NCBI GenBank assembly: GCA_937976375.1 | Contig: CALJRU010000066.1 | Span: 1-54,602 of the forward strand | DNA: 54,602 nt | Direction: 5' to 3' | From: an uncultured Peptococcaceae bacterium | GTDB taxonomy: Bacteria > Bacillota > Peptococcia > Peptococcales > Peptococcaceae | Shown here: positions 31,768 to 41,032 of the stretch, piece by piece | How the letters are laid out: every line of letters begins with the position of its first letter | Position numbering within the stretch: the stretch's first letter is position 1 | The notes under the pieces: model-generated | Told to the model about the DNA's origin: nothing | The model's database searches: none | The model's input: the letters and a program-made list of their open reading frames with translations, nothing else | Program-made: the position numbers and the translations under genes

Positions 31768-33288
31768 ATGAATAAAGGATATGTTTATTTAGTTGGTGCC
31801 GGACCAGGTGATATCGGATTAATTACGGTTAAGGGCCTTGAATGTATAAAACGTGCCGATGTAATCGTATACGATCGCTTGGCTAATCCTCGCTTACTTT
31901 CTTACGCAAAAGCAGATGCAAAATATATTTATGTTGGAAAAACACCAGATCATCATACGTTAAAGCAGGAAGAAATTAATCAGGTATTGGTCGACGAAGC
32001 GACTAAAGGAAATATTGTTACACGTTTAAAAGGCGGGGACCCTTATGTGTTTGGTCGCGGGGGTGAAGAAGGCGAGACGTTGAAGGATGCTGGGATTTCT
32101 TTTGAAGTGGTTCCAGGAATTACTTCTGCAATTGCTGTGCCATCCTATGCAGGAATTCCAGTTACACATCGTCATTTAACTTCAACTTTCACCGTCATTA
32201 CAGGTCATGAAGATCCTATGAAAGCCAGCAGCCAGATAAATTGGTCACGCTTGGCTGAAGATCCAGGAACGTTGATTTTCTTAATGGGCGTGGGACATCT
32301 CTCTCAAATTGTTCAACAGCTCATTACAAATGGGAAAAGCGACGAGACGCCAATTGCACTGATTCGTTGGGGAACACGTCCTGAACAACAGGTTGTAGTT
32401 GGGACCTTAGCAACCATCGTAGAAGATGTTGCTCGCGCGGGTTTAACATCACCTGCAATTATTATTGTAGGTGATGTTGTTAAGATGCGTGATACATTAA
32501 GCTGGTTTGAACATAAGCCTTTATTTGGGCAAAGAATACTTGTAACACGTGCTCGTGAACAGGCCAGTGTGTTTTCTAATATGATTGAAGAAGCTGGCGG
32601 AGAAGCATGGGAAGCACCTACGATTGCCATTGATTCGGCAGCTGATACAGACGAATTAAAGAAGGCTGTTTATGAAGCTGGCTCATATGATTGGATCATT
32701 TTCACTAGTGTAAATGGTGTCAATGCTTTCTTTGACTGTATGCGTGACAATAAATTGGATATTCGCAGCCTTGGTGGTGCGAAAATTTGTGCAATCGGTC
32801 CAAAAACGAAAGAGGCTTTAGAGGCAAAAGGGTTATTAGTGGAAGCCATGCCTGAGAAGTTTGTTGCTGAAAGCGTTATTGAATGTTTGAAGCCGTTATT
32901 AAGTCCAGGAGAACGCATTCTTTTGCCACGTTCTGATCTTGCGAGAAAAGTTCTTGTAGATGTGTTGGAAGAAATGGGTATGCATGTTGACGAGGTTGTT
33001 GCTTATCATACGGTTAAAGTTAACCGTTTCGACAATGAAATTATTGAAAAGATTAAGGATAAATCTATTCATGTTGTAACATTTACCAGCTCATCGACAG
33101 TGAAAAACTTTATGGAGTTAATAGGCGACAAAACCATTCTTGAAGGTATTAAGCTGGCATCAATTGGACCTGTTACAACAAAAACATTAAAAGATTTTGG
33201 CTTAACACCAGATATTGAAGCAGTGGATTATACCATCCAAGGCTTATTTAACGCGATTGTAGAAGCGATTCATAAAAGTCAAGAATAA
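31768..33288 (+). CDS. cobA-hemD: Fused uroporphyrinogen-III C-methyltransferase / uroporphyrinogen-III synthase
   Basis: 506 residues. The first ~250 are a SUMT/CobA methyltransferase (VYLVGAGPGDIGLITVKG, DVIVYDRLA, LKGGDPYVFGRGGEE, GITSAIAVPSYAGIPVTHR). The rest is HemD (RILVTRAREQASVFSNMIEE, FTSVNGV, TFTSSSTVKNF, SIGPVT). It closes hydroxymethylbilane to uroporphyrinogen III and methylates it to precorrin-2, the branch to siroheme and cobalamin. AAGGAG lies before ATG 31768. This fusion is common in Clostridia and Negativicutes. Confidence 0.96.
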   Translation: MNKGYVYLVGAGPGDIGLITVKGLECIKRADVIVYDRLANPRLLSYAKADAKYIYVGKTPDHHTLKQEEINQVLVDEATKGNIVTRLKGGDPYVFGRGGEEGETLKDAGISFEVVPGITSAIAVPSYAGIPVTHRHLTSTFTVITGHEDPMKASSQINWSRLAEDPGTLIFLMGVGHLSQIVQQLITNGKSDETPIALIRWGTRPEQQVVVGTLATIVEDVARAGLTSPAIIIVGDVVKMRDTLSWFEHKPLFGQRILVTRAREQASVFSNMIEEAGGEAWEAPTIAIDSAADTDELKKAVYEAGSYDWIIFTSVNGVNAFFDCMRDNKLDIRSLGGAKICAIGPKTKEALEAKGLLVEAMPEKFVAESVIECLKPLLSPGERILLPRSDLARKVLVDVLEEMGMHVDEVVAYHTVKVNRFDNEIIEKIKDKSIHVVTFTSSSTVKNFMELIGDKTILEGIKLASIGPVTTKTLKDFGLTPDIEAVDYTIQGLFNAIVEAIHKSQE

Positions 33289-33338
33289 ATTTTTTACATG
33301 ATCGATTAACTTGAAATTTTTTTAAAGGAGAAATGATT

Positions 33339-34637
33339 ATGTCATACCAATTTGAGCAATCAAAAGCAGCTTTTGCAGAAGCACAAAAAGTCATTCCTGG
33401 TGGGGTTAACAGCCCAGTACGTGCTTTTAAGGCGGTAGGCGAAGTACCTGTTTTTGTTGAGCATGGTGAAAAAGCACATATTACTGATATTGATGGGCAG
33501 ACCTATGTTGATTTTGTTTGCTCGTGGGGTCCTTTGATTCTTGGACATCGTCATCCGAAGGTAGTAAGTGCCATTCAAGAAGCATTAGAACATGGTACAA
33601 CTTTTGGCATGCCAACAGTGCTTGAAACTAAAATGGCTGAACTCATTTGTGAGTTAATCCCTTCGGTTGAGATGGTGCGCATGGTATCTTCTGGTACAGA
33701 AGCTACCATGAGTGCGCTGCGTTTAGCACGTGGATATACGAAACGTGATTTTATCATCAAGTTTGAAGGTTGCTATCATGGCCACGCGGATCATCTGTTA
33801 ATTAACGCTGGTTCTGGTGCGATGACCTTCGGTGTTCCATCAAGCCCTGGTGTACCTGCTGATGTAGCAAAAGAAACTTTGGTTGCAAAGTATAATGATT
33901 TGGAAAGTGTTAAGACACTTTTTGAACAGCATCCAAATGACATTGCAGCAGTTATTGTTGAACCAATTCCTGGCAATATGGGACTGATTATGCCACAAGA
34001 TGGCTTCTTGGAAGGATTGCGTGAGTTAACATCTGAATATGGCGCGGTTTTAATTTTTGATGAAGTTATTTCAGGTTTCCGTGCCAGTGACGGTGGCGCT
34101 CAAAAAGTATTTGGTGTGATTCCAGACCTTACTTGCTTAGGGAAAATTATTGGTGGCGGACTTCCGGTTGGCGCATTTGGTGGTAAAAAGGAAATCATGG
34201 AATGCTTGTCACCATCAGGTCCAGTCTATCAAGCAGGGACTCTTTCTGGCAATCCATTAGCAATGTCCGCAGGTTTCGCAGCACTATCTGTATTAAAGCA
34301 AGAACAACCTTATGATGCACTTGCAGAAAAAGGAAAGGTGTTGGCAAATGGCCTGCGAGAACTTGCGAAAAAACACGGTGTTGATGTTACCGTGAATCAA
34401 TTTGGTTCATTATTGACAGTTTTCTTTACGAATGGTCCAGTATCTTGCTATGCAGATGCTACAACATCCAACACGGAAAAGTTTGCTAAATTCTTCAGTG
34501 TTATGCTTGAAAATGGCGTTCATTTACCACCATCTCAGTTCGAATGCTGGTTCCTTTCTACAGCACATACGCAAGAAGATATTGAAAAAACCTTGTCTGC
34601 TGCTGATATTGCTTTTGCTGAAGTAGGAAAAATGTAA
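33339..34637 (+). CDS. hemL: Glutamate-1-semialdehyde 2,1-aminomutase
   Basis: 432 residues, PLP enzyme: AQKVIPGGVNSPVRAF at the N-terminus, SSGTEATMSALRLARGYT, FEGCYHGHAD, and the PLP lysine Lys269 in GKIIGGGLPVGAFGG. It makes 5-aminolevulinate from the HemA product. ATG 33339 is 8 bases after AAAGGAG; ATG 33333 is too close. hemB, usually next to hemL, is absent. The stop overlaps the miaB start (TAATG). Confidence 0.97.
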   Translation: MSYQFEQSKAAFAEAQKVIPGGVNSPVRAFKAVGEVPVFVEHGEKAHITDIDGQTYVDFVCSWGPLILGHRHPKVVSAIQEALEHGTTFGMPTVLETKMAELICELIPSVEMVRMVSSGTEATMSALRLARGYTKRDFIIKFEGCYHGHADHLLINAGSGAMTFGVPSSPGVPADVAKETLVAKYNDLESVKTLFEQHPNDIAAVIVEPIPGNMGLIMPQDGFLEGLRELTSEYGAVLIFDEVISGFRASDGGAQKVFGVIPDLTCLGKIIGGGLPVGAFGGKKEIMECLSPSGPVYQAGTLSGNPLAMSAGFAALSVLKQEQPYDALAEKGKVLANGLRELAKKHGVDVTVNQFGSLLTVFFTNGPVSCYADATTSNTEKFAKFFSVMLENGVHLPPSQFECWFLSTAHTQEDIEKTLSAADIAFAEVGKM

Positions 34638-35965
34638 TGTATAAAAAGTTTTTCATTCAAACCTTTGGCTGTCAAATGAATGAACATGACTCAGAGGTAA
34701 TGGCAGGATTATTAGAAGAACGATTTTATATTCCAACAAAAGATATTAAAGAAGCCGACTTTATTCTATTAAATACCTGCTGTATTCGTGAAAAAGCAGA
34801 AAGTAAAGTATTGAGTATGCTGGGATCGTTGAAGAAACTGAAGGCTAAAAAACCGTCGTTGATTGTTGGTGTTTGCGGATGTATGATCCAGCAGAAAAAT
34901 ATCGTCCCAAAAATTCTACATGCATGCCCTTTTGTGAACCTCATGTTTGGGACAAATAATATGGCTCAATTACCGGATTATCTTGAAAGAATAGAGAAAT
35001 ATGGTCAACCGGTCTATGAGATTGTTGACGAAGATTCGAGTGCGGACTTGAAATTGCCAGCCAGTCGAGAGTTCCCGTTTAAAGCCTTTGTGAACATCAT
35101 GTATGGATGTAATAATTTTTGCACGTATTGTATCGTTCCCTATGTTCGCGGACGTGAACGCAGCAGAAAAAAAGAAGATATTATCGCAGAGGTTAAGGAG
35201 CTTGTAGCGGATGGAGCCATAGAAGTTATGTTGTTGGGGCAAAATGTTGATTCGTATGGCAATGATTTTAAGGATTCTGTAAGCTTTGCGGATTTGTTAA
35301 AAGAAATAGATGATATTCCTGGAATTGAACGCATACGCTTTATGACATCACATCCGAAGGACTTTTCCTTGGAGCTAATTGATGTGATCAAGAATAGCAA
35401 ACATATTTGTCATTCACTGCATCTTCCTGTTCAGTCTGGTTCAAATGAAGTATTAAAGCGTATGAATCGAAAATATACACGGGAAAGATACCTTGAAATT
35501 GTTCATGCGATGCGTGAAGCAATCCCGGATGTTGCACTGACAACAGATATTATTGTGGGCTTTCCAGGAGAAACCGAAGAACAATTTCAAGAAACGGTTG
35601 ATCTAGTGGAAACAGTTGGATTTGACAATGCTTTTTCATTCATCTATTCAAAACGTCCTGGAACTGCTGCAGAAAAATTTGAGGATCAGATTCCACTGGA
35701 AATAAAAAAAGAGCGGCTTCAGCGCTTAAATACAAGCCTCTCTAAATGGAGCTTATACCATAACAAAAAATATGAAGGCCAAAATGTAAAAGTTTTGGTT
35801 GAAGGTTTAAGCGAAAACAACGATAATATGCTTAGCGGTCGAACTGATACAGGTAAAACCGTTATTTTCCAAGGTGATCCATCGCTGATTGGGAAAATAG
35901 TAAATGTAGATATCACCACGGCTCAAACGTGGGTATTAAAAGGAAAATTGGAGGAAGAAAATTAA
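34637..35965 (+). CDS. miaB: tRNA-2-methylthio-N6-isopentenyladenosine synthase MiaB
   Basis: 442 residues, radical SAM methylthiotransferase. N-terminal cluster ligands Cys12, Cys48 and Cys82; radical SAM cysteines Cys158, Cys162 and Cys165 (GCNNFCTYCIVPYVRG); C-terminal TRAM domain. It adds the methylthio group at A37 after MiaA (47971) has prenylated it. Shares one base with both hemL and ylbF. Confidence 0.96.
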   Translation: MYKKFFIQTFGCQMNEHDSEVMAGLLEERFYIPTKDIKEADFILLNTCCIREKAESKVLSMLGSLKKLKAKKPSLIVGVCGCMIQQKNIVPKILHACPFVNLMFGTNNMAQLPDYLERIEKYGQPVYEIVDEDSSADLKLPASREFPFKAFVNIMYGCNNFCTYCIVPYVRGRERSRKKEDIIAEVKELVADGAIEVMLLGQNVDSYGNDFKDSVSFADLLKEIDDIPGIERIRFMTSHPKDFSLELIDVIKNSKHICHSLHLPVQSGSNEVLKRMNRKYTRERYLEIVHAMREAIPDVALTTDIIVGFPGETEEQFQETVDLVETVGFDNAFSFIYSKRPGTAAEKFEDQIPLEIKKERLQRLNTSLSKWSLYHNKKYEGQNVKVLVEGLSENNDNMLSGRTDTGKTVIFQGDPSLIGKIVNVDITTAQTWVLKGKLEEEN

Positions 35966-36369
35966 TGAGTATTTATGACAAAGCTAAAGCACTTGCCGAT
36001 GAAATTGCAGCCAGTGATGAACTCCGTCGAGTAAAAGAAACTGAATTAAAGATGTTGATTGATCTTCCAGCGCGTGAAATCGTTGAAACTTATCAGCAGA
36101 TTCAGATGGATGCTATTAACGCTGGTATTTCTTATGATGAACTTGACGATGAAAAAAAAGCGCAGCTTACTGATCTTGAGAACAAAATGCAGGAAAATGC
36201 TGTGATCGTTGAGTACATGAATGCTAACCAAGAACTCAATCAAATGCTGGAATCTGTTAATATGATTATTTCCAGTGCTCTCAACGATAATAACGGCGGT
36301 GGATGCAGCAGTTGCTCTTCCGCAGGAAACTGTGGTGAAAATGATTGCTGCAGCTCATGCGGTCATTAA
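35965..36369 (+). CDS. YlbF/YmcA-family protein with cysteine-rich tail
   Basis: 134 residues. The first ~110 are the helical YlbF/YmcA (com_ylbF) domain (SIYDKAKALADEIAASDELR, then the QMDAINAG and ELNQMLESVN helices). In B. subtilis YlbF, YmcA and YaaT form an Fe-S-containing complex that affects RNase Y and phosphorelay output. After a glycine linker (NNGGG) the last ~23 residues hold six cysteines in CSSC, C, CC and C spacing plus a terminal His, which looks like a metal or Fe-S site. Overlaps miaB by one base; GGAGG upstream. Confidence 0.85.
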   Translation: MSIYDKAKALADEIAASDELRRVKETELKMLIDLPAREIVETYQQIQMDAINAGISYDELDDEKKAQLTDLENKMQENAVIVEYMNANQELNQMLESVNMIISSALNDNNGGGCSSCSSAGNCGENDCCSSCGH

Positions 36370-36397
36370 TTCAGAAGTAAAATAGAATAAAACATTG

Positions 36398-36441
36398 AAC
36401 CTTGTAGCTAGCATTTCAACGTGCTGGTTACAAGGTTTTTT
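36398..36441 (+). terminator. Terminator of the tetrapyrrole-miaB-ylbF run
   Basis: AACCTTGTA at the base of the stem pairs with TACAAGGTT (ending 36437), with an imperfect upper stem, followed by a T run to 36441. Confidence 0.82.
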
Positions 36442-36510
36442 ATATACAACGCATTTTATTATCATCAGTTTTCAAGATGAATTATCAAATATAATGAAAT
36501 CATGAATGCG

Positions 36511-36539
36511 TTGAAATGAAGGAAATTATGTAGTACTAT
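36511..36539 (+). promoter_or_regulatory. Candidate promoter for ABC-F gene and downstream genes
   Basis: TTGAAA (36511-36516), 17 bases, TACTAT (36534-36539). A TATAAT at 36490-36495 upstream lacks a convincing -35. Confidence 0.45.
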
Positions 36540-36586
36540 ATACGGTAGAAAATTATAGAAACATACCGAAATGAAGGAATAAGATT

Positions 36587-38479
36587 ATGAGCATACTGCA
36601 GGCAAACGGCCTTGAGAAGGTGTTTATTACAAATACAATATTTAAGGATATTAGTTTTACCATTAATTCTGGTCAAAAAGTTGGATTGGTGGGTCCGAAT
36701 GGTGCTGGAAAATCTACTTTGATGAAGTGCATTGCAGGACTTGAAGATGTGGATTCTGGAACAATTTCTTTCGCTAAAGGAACGACTTTTGGGTATTTAG
36801 CGCAACAAGTTAACCTTGATCTAGAAAAGACCTTGCGTGAAATTATTCTTGAAGCATTTGAGGATGTTTTAAAACTGTATCAAGATATTCGTTCTTTGGA
36901 GATAAGTATTTCTGGAGAACAAGACGTTGAAAGACAGGAACAGCTTTTACAGGTTTATCAGGAGAAACAATCTGAGTATGAAAAACGCAATGGATATGCT
37001 GTTGAAAGTCATGTGAAGGGAATTGTGTTGGGGCTTGGATTCTCGGAAGCTGATTTGGAACGTAAAGTAGAAAGCTTTAGTGGCGGTGAGCGTACTCGTG
37101 TGATGTTGGCGCGCCAGTTAGCACGGGATCCGGATATTTTACTATTGGATGAACCAACAAACCATTTAGATCTTCCTGCAATAGAATGGTTGGAAGTTTT
37201 CTTGAAAAACTTCAAGGGAACGGTTCTTGTAATTTCACACGATGAATATTTTCTAGATGCTATTGTAGATACTGTGATGGATCTGGAACATCAAAGCCTG
37301 ACGATCTATCCGATGGGCTTTTTTAAATATAAAGAAGAAAAGAAGAAGCAACGTGCTATTCAACATAAGCATTTTCTTGAACAACAAAAGAAAATCGCTA
37401 AAGAATTGGAGTATATTCGGCGTAATCGTGCTGGAGTAAACTCAAAACAAGCGAGAGGCCGTGAAAAAAAACTTGTGCGGCAAACTTTCATAAACGACAT
37501 AAGTGAAAGCGATAATATAAATATTGGCTCCTATACGGTCGGTGAAAGCGCTCGTTTTGTGTTATCAGTAAACGGATTAAACTTGAATGTTGCAGGCAAG
37601 CAACTTGCTGAAAATATTAAATTTGATATTCAAGCTAAGGAAAAAGTGTCCATTATTGGAAGAAATGGTGTTGGTAAAAGTTCTCTGTTAAAACAGATTA
37701 TTCGCGAGATTGAGTCGGATGATAGTAAAGTTGTAAAGTTAGGCAATCGTGTACAGTATGCGTATTTTGATCAGCATCAAATGGCTTTAGATGAATCAAA
37801 GACTGTTTTGGAACAAACCCTTGCCAGTTGTGATTTAAAAGTCAGTGAAGCCAAAACATTGCTTACACGATATTTGTTTAGAGAAGATGATTTGGAACGG
37901 CCAATTTCATTACTTTCTGGTGGAGAAAAAGTTCGACTTTCCTTTATGATTTTATTATTTGATGAACCAAATTTTTTGATCTTGGATGAACCAACCAATC
38001 ATTTAGATATGGAGTCGAAAGAAATCATTGTTCATTTCTTGCAGGAATTCAAAGGATCTATTTTGGTTGTTTCTCATGATCGCGAGCTTCTTAATAATGT
38101 CACAGAACGTACATTGGAGATGGCTGATGGTTCATTAACGTCTTATCTTGGAAATTATAATTATTACAAAGAAAAAAAGGAACTCTTGCTTGCATTGGCA
38201 CAAGAAAATAAGCAACAAAAAGAATCTCAGAAGGCAACGCCAAAGCGTAAATCTTCTGGAATAAGCAAAAGTAAGCTTCGTGACGAGATTGCAAATTTAG
38301 AAAAGCGTATCGAAGAACTGGAGATAAAAATTGAGCAGCTTAATGAGGAATTAACGCAACCAGGCGCATGTTATAGTGAAATTGCCAAAAATCTAGAAGA
38401 TGCAAACAATGAATTAGAAACAACAATGGATATGTGGCAGGAAAAATCTGAATTACTAGAGGAGGTTTTAAATCCATGA
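36587..38479 (+). CDS. ABC-F family ribosome-associated ATPase
   Basis: 630 residues, two ABC domains in one chain with no membrane segments. Walker A GPNGAGKS at 36-43 and GRNGVGKS near 358; signatures SGGERTRVMLARQL and SGGEKVRLSFMIL; both Walker B motifs read LLDEPTNHLD/ILDEPTNHLD. A C-terminal coiled coil (about 560-630) follows a basic linker. ABC-F proteins bind the ribosomal E site to rescue stalled or antibiotic-blocked ribosomes; which subfamily (Uup-, YfmR- or YdiF-like) is not clear. The end overlaps the next gene by 4 bases (ATGA). Confidence 0.93.
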   Translation: MSILQANGLEKVFITNTIFKDISFTINSGQKVGLVGPNGAGKSTLMKCIAGLEDVDSGTISFAKGTTFGYLAQQVNLDLEKTLREIILEAFEDVLKLYQDIRSLEISISGEQDVERQEQLLQVYQEKQSEYEKRNGYAVESHVKGIVLGLGFSEADLERKVESFSGGERTRVMLARQLARDPDILLLDEPTNHLDLPAIEWLEVFLKNFKGTVLVISHDEYFLDAIVDTVMDLEHQSLTIYPMGFFKYKEEKKKQRAIQHKHFLEQQKKIAKELEYIRRNRAGVNSKQARGREKKLVRQTFINDISESDNINIGSYTVGESARFVLSVNGLNLNVAGKQLAENIKFDIQAKEKVSIIGRNGVGKSSLLKQIIREIESDDSKVVKLGNRVQYAYFDQHQMALDESKTVLEQTLASCDLKVSEAKTLLTRYLFREDDLERPISLLSGGEKVRLSFMILLFDEPNFLILDEPTNHLDMESKEIIVHFLQEFKGSILVVSHDRELLNNVTERTLEMADGSLTSYLGNYNYYKEKKELLLALAQENKQQKESQKATPKRKSSGISKSKLRDEIANLEKRIEELEIKIEQLNEELTQPGACYSEIAKNLEDANNELETTMDMWQEKSELLEEVLNP

Positions 38480-41028
38480 TAAGTAGACCAGAGTTATTAT
38501 TACCTGCCGGAGACTTGGAAATTGCAAAATTAGCGATTGATCATGGTGCTGATGCTGTCTATGTAGGGCTTAGCCAATTTAGTGCAAGAGCGAAAGCGCA
38601 TAATTTAACGCAAGAAGAAATGGTTACTCTAATTGATTATGCGCATGAACGTCAGGCGAAAGTTTTTTGTGCGTTGAATATTTTATTATTTAACGATGAA
38701 TTAGAAGAGGCAATTTCTCAAATTTCAATATTGGTTTCACATGGCATAGATGCATTTATTGTTCAGGATTTTGGCATTGCAACGCTTATTATGGCCCATT
38801 TTCCAGAAACTGAAGTGCATGCTTCTACTCAAATGGCAATTATGAATGTATGTGGAGTGCAAGCAGCGGAAGAATTAGGCTTTGATCGCGTTGTTTTAGC
38901 GAGAGAAACTTCGTTAGAAATGATGAAATCCATAAGAAATGCTTCAAAGATTGATCTGGAAGTTTTTGTTCAAGGCGCTCTTTGTGTCAGTTACTCTGGT
39001 CTTTGTTATATGAGTAGCTTACAAGGAGATCGAAGTGGAAATAGAGGACAATGTGCTCAACCTTGTCGACGTAGATATACTTTATATGAGAAGCATTGTG
39101 AAAAACAAAAAAAAATCGTAGAGAATTATCTTTTAAGCCCAAAGGATATGAACCTTCTCAAAAACTTACCAGACTTATTATCAGTCCCAGTACAATCATT
39201 GAAAGTAGAAGGCAGGATGAAGCAGCCAGAATATGTTGCTCTTATGACTGATGTTTACCGTGATCATGTCGATAGATTAACACAGGGGGATTCTATTCAA
39301 GATGATGCCATGGATCGTGATTTAAAAAATATGGCTGTTATTTTTAATCGAGAAGGTTTCTCGTCTGCGTATCTTCAAGGTGTTCCTGGGAAATCCATGA
39401 TGAGTTATCATACGCCTAAAAATACGGGTATTCCTCTGGGTGATATTAAAAAGATCACAAAATCAGAATGTCAGATTTTGTTACAAGAACCATTGCACAC
39501 AGGGGACGGCATAGCGTTTTATGATGCTGCGTTGCAACCTCTGTGGGGCGGATATATTGATTCGATCGTTGATGATAATGGGAAAAAGGGAAAAGTGTTT
39601 GGTAAGGGTGTTCTTGTTACTATTAAACATGGGTTCAGTGACGGTTCCCATTTATCTGATGTGAAGTATTGCTACAAAACTTTTGACAAAGATCTTTCGA
39701 AGAATTTGCTTAAAGTGAAAACATTTCCAAAGCGTTTATCCAAGAAAAAGGGAACGCTGCATTTTTATGTGCAGGCGGAATATGGCAAGCCTTTTTCTAT
39801 GGATGTTCTGCTTGAAAAAGATCATAATGAAGCAACTTCTTTTCATTGGGAAGCTGATTTTCTTGTAGAAAAATCAAATAGTGGAAAATCAAGCAGGGAG
39901 GTAATTAACAATACTTTTCATAAATTGGAAAATACAGGGTATTCAATTGGAAATATAGAAATAAATGAACCGATGGCATCCTTTGTACCGATGAGTGTGG
40001 TCACGAATGGAAAAAATGCGGCAGCTTCTTTTTTTGATCAATGTGTGAATAACAATCTTGTTTTACAGGAAAAACATGAAGATCGGCATTTTAATGCAGA
40101 AGAACGTTGCGAGGAATGTTTATTGATTTTAGATGAAATTCCACCACAAATTCTCATTCAAAATACCCCAAAAATTTCTGTGCAAGTGCGAACAAAAGAG
40201 CAGGCAGAAGCTGCTCTTCTCGGGGAAATTGATGAATTGAATATTTTGTTGTTGGAAACGCAAAAACATGATGGATTAACAAACGAAGATATTATTCAAT
40301 ATGCACAGGAAATATCTGTCATTGTTTCGCTTCCTCCATTGATAAAAGAATCTGCAGAAGAGGATTATTATGCGGCAAGATGCAAGGCCTTGTTTGAAAT
40401 GGGAATTAAACGTTTTATGGTTTCAAATATTGGTCAACTAAAGTTATTAGATGATCTTGGCATTGAATATGTTGCAGGGGATTATCAGATGAATCTGACC
40501 AATGATCTTACAGCAGCAGTTTTATCTCAGGTTGGTGTTTCTCGTCAAACGATATCCATTGAATTAGATCATCAGCGGCTGAAAAACTTGTCAACGATTG
40601 GCAATATTCCTCTTGAAATGATTGTCTATGGTCGAATACCAGCAATGAATACGCGGTACTGTCCAATGGGAAGCATTATTGGACAGCGCGAAATAAAGAA
40701 ACCGTGCAATCGTCCATGTGTAAAAAATGAATATTCTTTAGCACGTGATGGGAAAGAATATCAAGTCGTGGGAGATAATTTTTGCAATATCTATATATTA
40801 AATGATAAGGTATATAGCTTATTTCAGCATATGGAAGCAATCAGTCAATTATGTTTGGACTATTGGCGAATTGCGGGTGCTTTTATGGCGCCATCTGAAT
40901 TAGGAGAAGCAGTAAAAGTGCTTTCTGCGTTGCGTAAACAAATTTTTGGAAAAGAAAAAAAGGAGATAAATGTTTTTTCTTTCCAAACCAACACAACAGA
41001 TGGACATTTTATTAAAGGAGTTCGATAA
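38476..41028 (+). CDS. U32-family protein, RlhA-like (23S rRNA hydroxylation)
   Basis: 850 residues. The N-terminal U32 domain begins RPELLLPAGDLEIAKLAIDHGADAVY style and contains GALCVSYSGLCYMSS and GQCAQPCRRRY, the conserved cysteines of this group. A long C-terminal extension (DUF3656-like) ends with a second cysteine cluster, RYCPMGSIIG and KKPCNRPC. E. coli RlhA, of the same build, hydroxylates C2501 of 23S rRNA using prephenate-dependent chemistry. It is distinct from the shorter TrhP-type U32 gene at 53900. Function by homology only. Confidence 0.85.
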   Translation: MISRPELLLPAGDLEIAKLAIDHGADAVYVGLSQFSARAKAHNLTQEEMVTLIDYAHERQAKVFCALNILLFNDELEEAISQISILVSHGIDAFIVQDFGIATLIMAHFPETEVHASTQMAIMNVCGVQAAEELGFDRVVLARETSLEMMKSIRNASKIDLEVFVQGALCVSYSGLCYMSSLQGDRSGNRGQCAQPCRRRYTLYEKHCEKQKKIVENYLLSPKDMNLLKNLPDLLSVPVQSLKVEGRMKQPEYVALMTDVYRDHVDRLTQGDSIQDDAMDRDLKNMAVIFNREGFSSAYLQGVPGKSMMSYHTPKNTGIPLGDIKKITKSECQILLQEPLHTGDGIAFYDAALQPLWGGYIDSIVDDNGKKGKVFGKGVLVTIKHGFSDGSHLSDVKYCYKTFDKDLSKNLLKVKTFPKRLSKKKGTLHFYVQAEYGKPFSMDVLLEKDHNEATSFHWEADFLVEKSNSGKSSREVINNTFHKLENTGYSIGNIEINEPMASFVPMSVVTNGKNAAASFFDQCVNNNLVLQEKHEDRHFNAEERCEECLLILDEIPPQILIQNTPKISVQVRTKEQAEAALLGEIDELNILLLETQKHDGLTNEDIIQYAQEISVIVSLPPLIKESAEEDYYAARCKALFEMGIKRFMVSNIGQLKLLDDLGIEYVAGDYQMNLTNDLTAAVLSQVGVSRQTISIELDHQRLKNLSTIGNIPLEMIVYGRIPAMNTRYCPMGSIIGQREIKKPCNRPCVKNEYSLARDGKEYQVVGDNFCNIYILNDKVYSLFQHMEAISQLCLDYWRIAGAFMAPSELGEAVKVLSALRKQIFGKEKKEINVFSFQTNTTDGHFIKGVR

Positions 41029-41032
41029 TAAG

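Noticed and set aside
40970..41032. Upstream ATG start for mutS2 with a good-looking AAAGGAG
   Set aside because: The site lies in lysine/glutamate codons of the upstream gene and would add 21 residues not needed by the domain; kept only as an alternative.
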